This document shows, piece by piece, positions 1 to 4,576 of a stretch of 5,271 bases of DNA (position 1 is the stretch's first letter; each line of letters starts with the position of its first letter). The notes below the pieces were generated by a model that saw nothing but the letters and a program-made list of their open reading frames with translations, did no database searches and was not told the DNA's origin. The stretch is from DATCVA01 sp036567205 (GTDB taxonomy: Bacteria > Pseudomonadota > Gammaproteobacteria > Burkholderiales > Burkholderiaceae_B). Made by a program: the position numbers and the translations under genes. The stretch lies in assembly GCA_036567205.1 (NCBI GenBank), contig DATCVA010000325.1, positions 1-5,271 of the forward strand. Reading direction: 5' to 3'.

Positions 1-14
1 CCCTGCTAAGCAAA

Positions 15-120
15 TAACTCCATTTCAATATCAACCGTGCACTTGGTCGAAGCAGCAGCCGCACAGCAGTAATGCCTGCGCTTCGCCTTCGTGCTCACTT
101 TTGATCTGGAAACGGAATAA
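15..120 (+). repeat. Dispersed intergenic palindromic repeat, copy 1 (MITE/ERIC-like)
   Basis: This is copy 1 of a non-coding element seen three times in the window. Its ends are imperfect inverted repeats: 17-34 (ACTCCATTTCAATATCAA) against the reverse complement of 101-118 (ATTCCGTTTCCAGATCAA), 14 of 18 matching. The similarity runs inwards to GTGCAC (37-42) opposite GTGCTCAC (91-98). An inner pair CGAAGC (48-53) / GCTTCG (80-85) would lengthen a hairpin. The most conserved block is 77-98, around CGCTTCGCCTTCG. Across the three copies 18 of the 22 positions of this block are invariant. The right end lies just upstream of the exporter start. No family name is recognised, and transposition ability is inferred only from the shape. 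Confidence 0.75.
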
Positions 121-172
121 AGCTCATCCTGGCATTCTGAAGACTTTCACGTTAACCGCTTTACGTAAAACC

Positions 173-802
173 ATGTCTTTTCCTACCTGGCTTGCCTTTT
201 TTGCCGCCTCTTGGGCGATCTCGTTTTCGCCCGGCTCCGGCGCCATTTCCGCCATGGCTTCAGGCCTGAAATATGGCTTTAAGCGCGGCTATTGGACAAC
301 GATTGGCTTAATAAGCGGCATTATGTGCCAGGTTGTGGTGGTGGGCATTGGCCTTGGCGCCTTGCTGGCCACATCCGAGCTTGCCTTTAGCATAGTAAAG
401 TGGCTGGGCGTCGCATATCTGGTTTATCTGGGCTGGCGACAAATTCAAACCGATGCCTCGCCGGTATCGGTCGAAGCCAGGAATCCCCAGCCGTTCAAAA
501 TTCGCGAGCTATTGTTGCGCGGATGGCTGGTGAACATTACCAACCCCAAGGGCACGGTTTTTTTACTGGCGGTTGTCCCGCAGTTCATGGATTTATCCAG
601 GCCTCTGGCGATGCAATACCTGATTATTGGGGCCACGCTTTGCCTGACCGATTTAGTGGCGATGGGCGTTTACACCGCCCTGGCCTCGAAAGTCCTGAAG
701 CTGCTGCGCAACCCGCGCCATATACGCTGGCTTAACCGCGGCTTTGGTTCCTTGTTTATTTTGGCCGGCACGGTTCTGGCGACGTTCAGTCACCATAAAT
801 GA
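173..802 (+). CDS. rhtB: RhtB-family homoserine/homoserine-lactone (amino acid) exporter
   Basis: This is an inner-membrane exporter of 209 residues, the normal length for the LysE/RhtB superfamily, which pumps out amino acids such as homoserine, threonine or homoserine lactones. Visible marks are the N-terminal SPGSGAI motif (residues 19-25) in the first helix and the NITNPK motif (121-126) before the central helix. About six hydrophobic stretches are present: roughly 5-25, 43-66, 70-90, 113-137, 146-170 and 187-205. It resembles remembered E. coli RhtB along its whole length (SPGSGAI, KW.G.AYL..LG, N.TNPK..VFL, MQY...G, FGSLF.L.G). The ATG at 173 was chosen because the product then starts level with RhtB. 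An in-frame TTG at 101 would start inside the repeat and add 24 unrelated residues. No clear Shine-Dalgarno precedes 173. Inverted repeat copies bracket the gene. The substrate is inferred from the family. Confidence 0.88.
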   Translation: MSFPTWLAFFAASWAISFSPGSGAISAMASGLKYGFKRGYWTTIGLISGIMCQVVVVGIGLGALLATSELAFSIVKWLGVAYLVYLGWRQIQTDASPVSVEARNPQPFKIRELLLRGWLVNITNPKGTVFLLAVVPQFMDLSRPLAMQYLIIGATLCLTDLVAMGVYTALASKVLKLLRNPRHIRWLNRGFGSLFILAGTVLATFSHHK

Positions 803-818
803 CATTACACCGTTCGCC

Positions 819-902
819 TTATTCCGTTGGCAAATCCATTGTGAACACGAAGGCGAAGCGTAGAAGCCGACACAGTTAACGATTGATTTGAAAATGGAAT
901 TA
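819..902 (-). repeat. Dispersed intergenic palindromic repeat, copy 2 (inverted orientation)
   Basis: This shorter copy of the same element lies in the opposite orientation between the exporter and prfC. Its ends pair as 821-840 against the reverse complement of 881-900, 15 of 20 matching. Its outer sequence CTTATTCCGTT is shared with the reverse complement of the right end of copy 1. The conserved core, read on the - strand, is 841-862 and contains CGCTTCGCCTTCG followed by TGTTCAC. The interior is about 20 bases shorter than in the other two copies, so the element varies in the middle while core and ends are kept. Confidence 0.72.
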
Positions 903-916
903 CTCCGCCCTGGAAT
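888..916 (+). promoter_or_regulatory. Candidate sigma-70 promoter for prfC
   Basis: TTGAAA at 888-893 (5 of 6 to TTGACA) and TGGAAT at 911-916 (4 of 6 to TATAAT) are separated by 17 bases, 21 bases before the prfC ATG. The -35 box lies in the inverted end of repeat copy 2, so the repeat may have supplied part of the promoter. The -10 is mediocre, and transcription could also run through from the exporter gene. Confidence 0.3.
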
Positions 917-937
917 GACACACGTTAAAATTAACTT

Positions 938-2545
938 ATGAGCCTTACTCAAGAAGTCGCCCGGCGACGCACTTTCGCCATTATTTCTCACCCCGATGCG
1001 GGCAAAACCACCCTGACCGAAAAGCTTCTTCTGTTTTCAGGAGCTATCCAGATTGCGGGCAGCGTCAAGGCCCGCAAAGCAAGCCGGCACGCCTCATCGG
1101 ACTGGATGGAAATAGAAAAACAGCGCGGTATTTCCGTAGCCTCATCAGTCATGCAAATGGAATACCGGGATTGCGTTCTGAATTTGCTCGACACTCCGGG
1201 CCACCAGGACTTTTCCGAAGACACCTACCGTGTGCTAACCGCCGTTGATGCCGCGCTGATGGTGATAGACGCCGGCAATGGGGTGGAACCGCAAACCATC
1301 CGCCTGCTGCAAGTTTGCCGGGCGCGCAATACCCCTATCATCACGTTCATCAACAAGCTGGACCGTGAAGTGCAAGAGCCGCTTGACCTGCTTTCCGAAA
1401 TCGAGTCCCATCTTGGCATGGATGCAGTGCCCTTTTCATGGCCCGTCGGCATGGGCCGCTCGTTTGGCGGCGTATTCGATATTCGCCGCAATCGCATGCG
1501 CGTCTTTAAAGCCGGAGAAGAACGCCGCGACGATCAGGATGAACTGATCGACGGCCTGGACAACCCGGTCATCGCGGCCCGCTTCGGCGACGCCTTTGCC
1601 AAGGCCAATGATGAAATCGAACTCATCAATGCCGCAGCGCCGGAATTCAATCATGAAGCCTTTCTAGCCGGCCAGCAAAGTCCGGTGTTCTTTGGTTCGG
1701 CCATCAACAACTTTGGAGTTCAGGAAGTGCTGGACGCCCTGGTTGATCTGGCGCCAAAGCCCGGGCCGCGCCATGCGCTGCAACGGGAAGTACAGCCCGA
1801 CGAACCCAAGTTCAGCGGCGTGGTGTTCAAAGTACAAGCCAATATGGATCCGGCCCACCGCGACCGCGTAGCCTTTGTCCGCGTAAGCTCCGGGCGTTTC
1901 AATCGCGGCATGCGCCTTAAAGTGGCGCGCACCGGCAAGGAAATGCGTCCCAACAACGTAGTGTCATTCCTGTCTCAGCGGCGCGAGCTTGTGGATGAAG
2001 CCTATCCCGGCGACGTAATCGGCATTCCCAACCACGGCGTGTTGCACTTGGGCGATGTGCTGACCGAAGGCGAAAACCTGCAATTCACCGGGCTGCCCTT
2101 TTTCGCTCCGGAATTATTCCAGGCCGTCGAAGTTAAAGACCCTCTGCGCATCAAGCAGCTGCGTATCGGCCTGACGCAATTGGGCGAAGAAGGTGCGATT
2201 CAGGTGTTTCGGCCCGAAGCCGCGGGCGGTTCGCTGCTATTGGGCGCAATTGGCCAATTGCAGTTCGAAGTAGTCGCACACCGGCTGAAAACCGAATACG
2301 GCGTTGAGGCCCGAATGATGCCTTCGCGCTACAACATGGCACGCTGGATTACCGCCAGCGACTCTAAGGTTTTACGCAAATTCATGGATGCCAACGCCGC
2401 TAACATCGCCTATGATGTCGTCGACGCAACGGCCTTCCTGGCCAGCTCACCCGCACAACTGCGTGTAGCCCAGGAGCTCTATCCGGGCATCGAATTTCAT
2501 GCCATGCGCGAGCACGGCGGGAAAGTTTTTGGTACAAAAGCGTAG
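938..2545 (+). CDS. prfC: Peptide chain release factor 3 (RF3, translational GTPase)
   Basis: RF3 is a cytoplasmic GTPase that removes RF1/RF2 from the ribosome after stop-codon hydrolysis. The product has 535 residues, against about 529 in E. coli. All GTPase signatures are present: P-loop SHPDAGKTT (17-25), switch I RGISVASS (63-70), DTPGH (85-89), NKLD (139-142) and GSAINNFG (253-260). The G domain is followed by the beta-barrel domain II (about 295-385) and domain III to the end, including EGAIQVFRP and GQLQFEVV. The HPDAGKTT form and the SSDWMEIEKQRGIS stretch separate it from EF-G and TypA. The ATG at 938 is fixed by an in-frame TAA at 932-934. The Shine-Dalgarno is weak. It follows the exporter by 135 bases, most of it repeat copy 2, so the two are probably not a tight operon. 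The frame is intact. Confidence 0.97.
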   Translation: MSLTQEVARRRTFAIISHPDAGKTTLTEKLLLFSGAIQIAGSVKARKASRHASSDWMEIEKQRGISVASSVMQMEYRDCVLNLLDTPGHQDFSEDTYRVLTAVDAALMVIDAGNGVEPQTIRLLQVCRARNTPIITFINKLDREVQEPLDLLSEIESHLGMDAVPFSWPVGMGRSFGGVFDIRRNRMRVFKAGEERRDDQDELIDGLDNPVIAARFGDAFAKANDEIELINAAAPEFNHEAFLAGQQSPVFFGSAINNFGVQEVLDALVDLAPKPGPRHALQREVQPDEPKFSGVVFKVQANMDPAHRDRVAFVRVSSGRFNRGMRLKVARTGKEMRPNNVVSFLSQRRELVDEAYPGDVIGIPNHGVLHLGDVLTEGENLQFTGLPFFAPELFQAVEVKDPLRIKQLRIGLTQLGEEGAIQVFRPEAAGGSLLLGAIGQLQFEVVAHRLKTEYGVEARMMPSRYNMARWITASDSKVLRKFMDANAANIAYDVVDATAFLASSPAQLRVAQELYPGIEFHAMREHGGKVFGTKA

Positions 2546-2617
2546 TTTTGCGTACAAAGCGTAAACATTTAACAAAGCTAAATTCTAAATAGAAAGTATG
2601 CTTGCCTTTTCTAGACC

Positions 2618-2622
2618 GAGGA
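2618..2622 (+). promoter_or_regulatory. Ribosome binding site of the unknown membrane-anchored protein
   Basis: GAGGA lies five bases before the ATG at 2628 and decides that start. A nine-codon in-frame mini-ORF (ATG 2598, TGA 2625-2627) ends directly against this ATG (TGAATG). It has no good Shine-Dalgarno of its own and may be chance. The remaining AT-rich gap from 2546 shows no convincing -35/-10 pair. Confidence 0.6.
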
Positions 2623-2627
2623 TCTGA

Positions 2628-3263
2628 ATGTCTTGGCGTTTTATCTTTGTAGTACTGGCCATTGCAGCAGGCGCTGCCGCATGGGGAGGAGTCCGTCTGG
2701 GTGATTGGCTGGTGGCTCACGGACCGCAGCAAGCTCCCGTGGCGGCCGAGCCGCCCGAGCTGTCTGCCGTACCCGTTCTTGATGCCAACGGTCGCCCATA
2801 CGTAGCCCAGCCGCCGCAACCCCTGGTTGACGGCCGTCTGGCCGTTCCCGAAGCTCCCACGGAAATCGCGTGGCAAATCCCCAACCAGTCACTCACTGAA
2901 ACGGACAACCCCGTCATTGATCTGGCCACCACAACCATTACCATGACCGAGGCCGAACAGATTGCAGCCGCCGGCAATCAGCGGCTGGTAGGTATTGCCG
3001 ATGTCGGCGATTTGGGGTTAAGTGCAAACGGTCAGGGAGCGCAACCCATACAACCTATTGAAACGGCTCCGCCGCCCACAACCATTACTCCGCGACCCGC
3101 TGCCAATGCATCGTGGCAAGCTAGTTTGCGTCAAGATATACAAGCATGCAGCGCACTGAGTTTTTTCGACCGGCCCAGCTGTGCATGGGCGGCACGCAAT
3201 AAATATTGCGAACCCAACCGGGCGTGGGGCCAGGTTCGCGACTGTCCGGCCAAAAGCTTTTAA
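2628..3263 (+). CDS. Unrecognised membrane-anchored, proline-rich protein with four-cysteine C-terminus
   Basis: I do not recognise a named family. The 211-residue product starts with MSWR and a hydrophobic segment (about 5-20), which fits a signal anchor or uncleaved signal peptide. The rest should then lie in the periplasm. The middle (about 33-160) is low in structure, rich in Pro, Ala, Gln and Thr (PPQP near 62, APPPTTITPRP near 147-157). It includes a possible short helix TEAEQIAAAGNQRL. The C-terminal 50 residues look like a small folded module with Cys at 174, 185, 194 and 206, several aromatics, and the phrases RPSCAWAARNKYC and EPNRAWG. Two disulfides would fit an exported domain. 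A good Shine-Dalgarno (GAGGA, 2618-2622) supports the start. It lies 82 bases after prfC on the same strand and converges with bfr. The coding call is firm and the function unknown. Confidence 0.82.
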   Translation: MSWRFIFVVLAIAAGAAAWGGVRLGDWLVAHGPQQAPVAAEPPELSAVPVLDANGRPYVAQPPQPLVDGRLAVPEAPTEIAWQIPNQSLTETDNPVIDLATTTITMTEAEQIAAAGNQRLVGIADVGDLGLSANGQGAQPIQPIETAPPPTTITPRPAANASWQASLRQDIQACSALSFFDRPSCAWAARNKYCEPNRAWGQVRDCPAKSF

Positions 3264-3274
3264 ACCGGTGATTG

Positions 3275-3381
3275 CTTAGTCATTTCTATATCAAACGTGC
3301 ACTTTGCCAATTTCGCTGGTCTTGCACCTGTAGTGTTTGCGCTTCGCCTTCGCATTCACGCTTGATCTGGAAACCAAATTA
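3275..3381 (+). repeat. Dispersed intergenic palindromic repeat, copy 3 (between convergent genes)
   Basis: This third copy has the same orientation as copy 1 and fills the space between the convergent unknown gene and bfr. The conserved core is 3338-3359 (CGCTTCGCCTTCG then CATTCAC). The left end CATTTCTATATCAA and right end TTGATCTGGAAACC match copy 1 closely, and ATCAAACGTGCACTT near 3290-3304 aligns with ATCAACCGTGCACTT in copy 1. Its inverted ends pair less well (11 of 18). The right end runs into the bfr stop codon (3379-3381). As a palindrome between convergent genes it could help end transcription on both sides, but no U-tract of a standard terminator is seen. Confidence 0.75.
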
Positions 3382-3849
3382 GTCGCCCATTTGGGATTGC
3401 AGATAGTTTTGCAATCCCACTTTGTCGACAAGCTCCATTTGTGTTTCCAGCCAGTCAATATGTTCCTCGGTGTCGTTCAAAATGTCCTGGAACAAATCGC
3501 GCGAAACAAAATCACGCACCGACTCGCAATAAGCCATGGCTTCTTTTACTGTTGCCTGAGCGCCCGACTCGAGCTTGTGGTCGCACGATAAAACTTCGGG
3601 CACGTTTTCGCCTATCAATAACTTATGCAAGTCTTGCAGATTTGGCAGGCCATCAAGCATAAAAATACGTTCAATCAAACGGTCGGCGTGTTTCATTTCG
3701 CCTATTGATTCATCGTATTCGTGTTTGCCGAGCTTATTCAGCCCCCAGTGGTTCAACATGCGCGCATGCAGAAAATACTGGTTAATTGCAGTCAGTTCAT
3801 TTTTAAGCTGCTGATTCAAATACTGAATTACAGTCGGGTCGCCCTTCAT
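3379..3849 (-). CDS. bfr: Bacterioferritin (haem-containing iron storage ferritin)
   Basis: Bfr forms a 24-subunit shell that oxidises Fe(II) and stores it as ferric mineral, with haem held between subunit pairs. The 156 residues (E. coli: 158) align without gaps to remembered E. coli Bfr: MKGD start, NELTAINQYFLHAR (17-30), EMKHADRLIERI (51-62), GLPNLQDL (67-74), HIDWLETQ (130-137) and VGLQNYLQ (144-151). The haem ligand Met52 is present. Ferroxidase ligands Glu18, Glu51, His54, Glu94 and His130 are present, but position 127, Glu in E. coli, is Thr (DTEEH, 126-130). The ATG at 3847-3849 is supported by AGGAG seven bases upstream. bfd lies upstream on the same strand, 290 bases away, as the likely functional partner. 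The stop codon lies in the end of repeat copy 3. Identity is firm; the effect of Thr127 is not known from sequence. Confidence 0.96.
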   Translation of the reverse strand: MKGDPTVIQYLNQQLKNELTAINQYFLHARMLNHWGLNKLGKHEYDESIGEMKHADRLIERIFMLDGLPNLQDLHKLLIGENVPEVLSCDHKLESGAQATVKEAMAYCESVRDFVSRDLFQDILNDTEEHIDWLETQMELVDKVGLQNYLQSQMGD

Positions 3850-3856
3850 GGCTATG

Positions 3857-3861
3857 CTCCT
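3857..3861 (-). promoter_or_regulatory. Ribosome binding site of bfr
   Basis: Read on the - strand this is AGGAG, seven bases before the bfr ATG. It is the strongest Shine-Dalgarno in the window, as fits a highly made storage protein. Confidence 0.7.
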
Positions 3862-3952
3862 AAGTCGTTATGCTGAACATAAGCCTACCATGGAGCGTGG
3901 GCGTTTTCACGCGTAAGGAAGGGGTCACGACCACGTTCAAGAAACCGTGGTG

Positions 3953-3980
3953 CAAATAGGAATGATTTTGTGTGTGACAA
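3953..3980 (-). promoter_or_regulatory. Candidate promoter of bfr
   Basis: On the - strand TTGTCA (3980-3975, 5 of 6 to TTGACA) is followed after 16 bases by TATTTG (3958-3953, 3 of 6 to TATAAT). It would start bfr transcription near 3946 and leave a leader of roughly 95 bases. The leader would hold an inverted pair CCACG (3931-3935) / CGTGG (3946-3950). The -10 is poor. The main support is the long bfd-bfr gap, which suggests bfr has a promoter of its own. Confidence 0.25.
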
Positions 3981-4050
3981 TTGTTCCTTGCCACCGCCAG
4001 TATTCTGGACCCCTGCCGGCCATCAGGGAACGCTAAAAACTAAACCACTT

Positions 4051-4072
4051 GCTTTTATCACGCGAGAAAAGC
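4051..4072 (-). terminator. Hairpin downstream of bfd, possible weak terminator
   Basis: GCTTTT (4051-4056) pairs with AAAAGC (4067-4072). Inside, after one mismatch, two more pairs leave a four-base loop. It lies 68 bases after the bfd stop. On the bfd transcript it is followed by a U-rich but interrupted stretch (GUGGUUUAGUUUUUA). It may end or attenuate bfd transcription before bfr, but the stem is AU-rich and the U-tract is offset. Confidence 0.3.
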
Positions 4073-4139
4073 ATGACATAAAACTACGGATTCAGTGTTG
4101 CGGATACTATAAAAATATTGTAACAATCGACTACCCGGC

Positions 4140-4418
4140 TTATGCACGCCGCGCCACGATTTCAAGCATGGAACCGGCTGCTGCAACACGGGAATCATTG
4201 GCCGCCTCGGCCACCATCGTGCCATACGCACGGTCGGCCCCGGCATGCTGCGACGCATAGCGACCCCCGGGCAGGTATTCGGCGGCCGTTTCGGCGCAAC
4301 AGCCGCAACAACTCGCGACCCCAAGCTGGCCTTGAAGGTCGGACATAGTATGCGCACCGTCGGCCACGGCCGATTGAATTTGACGCTCGGTGATAGCGTT
4401 GCAGATACAAATGAACAT
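4140..4418 (-). CDS. bfd: Bacterioferritin-associated [2Fe-2S] ferredoxin
   Basis: Bfd binds bacterioferritin and passes electrons to its haem so that stored ferric iron is released as Fe(II). The start MFICICNAITERQI is the family N-terminus, with Cys4 and Cys6 in the CxCN motif. The second cysteine pair falls in CCGCC (37-41), where Cys38 and Cys41 match the E. coli ligand positions. Cys37 and Cys40 are extra. The product has 92 residues against 64 in E. coli, because a tail of about 40 residues, partly Ala/Gly-rich (HAGADRAYG, RVAAAGS), follows the ferredoxin fold. The ATG at 4416-4418 was chosen because it gives the canonical N-terminus. An upstream in-frame ATG at 4431-4433 would add MIIIL. 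No Shine-Dalgarno is visible for 4418. A Fur-type site covers the start, so iron repression is likely. Confidence 0.92.
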   Translation of the reverse strand: MFICICNAITERQIQSAVADGAHTMSDLQGQLGVASCCGCCAETAAEYLPGGRYASQHAGADRAYGTMVAEAANDSRVAAAGSMLEIVARRA

Positions 4419-4432
4419 GAGAATAATTATCA
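4418..4432 (-). promoter_or_regulatory. Fur box over the bfd start
   Basis: Read on the - strand the site is TGATAATTATTCTCA. It matches the 7-1-7 Fur core TGATAATnATTATCA at 13 of 14 defined positions, with a perfect left half and one mismatch in the right half. It overlaps the predicted -10 box and touches the bfd ATG, an ideal place for Fe-Fur to block transcription. Fur repression of bfd is established in enterobacteria and pseudomonads. Here it is inferred from the site. Confidence 0.72.
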
Positions 4433-4454
4433 TCCAGCAAATAAAAAAAAGCAA
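4426..4454 (-). promoter_or_regulatory. Candidate bfd promoter overlapping the Fur box
   Basis: On the - strand GATAAT (4431-4426, 5 of 6 to TATAAT) lies 17 bases after TTGCTT (4454-4449, 3 of 6 to TTGACA). An eight-T run directly follows the -35 hexamer. The start of transcription would fall near 4418-4420, at the bfd ATG itself, implying a leaderless or nearly leaderless message. An alternative -35, TTGACT (about 4499-4504), has no -10 at proper spacing. Confidence 0.42.
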
Positions 4455-4510
4455 TCGGCCTGATTAATTTATTTGTATCTGCATGGCTTTGGCGCCACAG
4501 TCAACGCCCC

Positions 4511-4534
4511 TTGAATGTTGAGTCGGCCATTCAA
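4511..4534 (-). repeat. Inverted repeat downstream of rpoN
   Basis: TTGAATG (4511-4517) and CATTCAA (4528-4534) form a perfect seven-base stem with a ten-base loop, 43 bases past the rpoN stop. A tandem ATTCAAT pair (4529-4542) adjoins it. On the rpoN transcript the stem is followed by GGGG rather than U residues, so it is not a standard intrinsic terminator. It may protect the 3' end or act with another factor. Confidence 0.35.
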
Positions 4535-4576
4535 TATTCAATTTACACTATGCAATCCGAAGCGCGAATTACTCTT

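Noticed and set aside
15..120. CRISPR-like array from the repeated CGCTTCGCCTTCG core
   Set aside because: The copies are kilobases apart, differ in orientation and have no regular spacers; a dispersed element fits instead.
101..172. N-terminal extension of the exporter from TTG 101
   Set aside because: It starts inside repeat copy 1 and adds 24 residues with no membrane or family character. The ATG at 173 matches the RhtB N-terminus.
653..991. 112-codon open frame on the - strand across the rhtB-prfC gap
   Set aside because: It overlaps two firm genes and the repeat, and its translation has no family character; it is a shadow.
2532..2564. Direct repeat GTACAAAAGCGTA / GTACAAAGCGTA at the end of prfC
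   Set aside because: It is short and weakly foldable, with no U-tract and the stop codon inside it; not enough for a terminator or repeat call.
3952..3970. Possible Fur site before bfr (GCAAATAGGAATGATTTT)
   Set aside because: The hexamers match the Fur consensus at only three or four of six positions each, far weaker than the site at bfd.
3970..4260. 96-codon open frame on the + strand in the bfd-bfr gap
   Set aside because: It overlaps bfd antisense, has no Shine-Dalgarno and mixed composition with no recognisable motif.
4419..4454. Longer Bfd start (MLFFICWMIIIL...)
   Set aside because: Bfd proteins begin directly at MxxCxCN. The upstream codons come from the AT-rich promoter and Fur site.
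4443..4464. Terminator from AATC/GATT stem followed by eight T on the - strand
   Set aside because: The stem is only four base pairs, and the T-run is better explained as part of the bfd promoter region.
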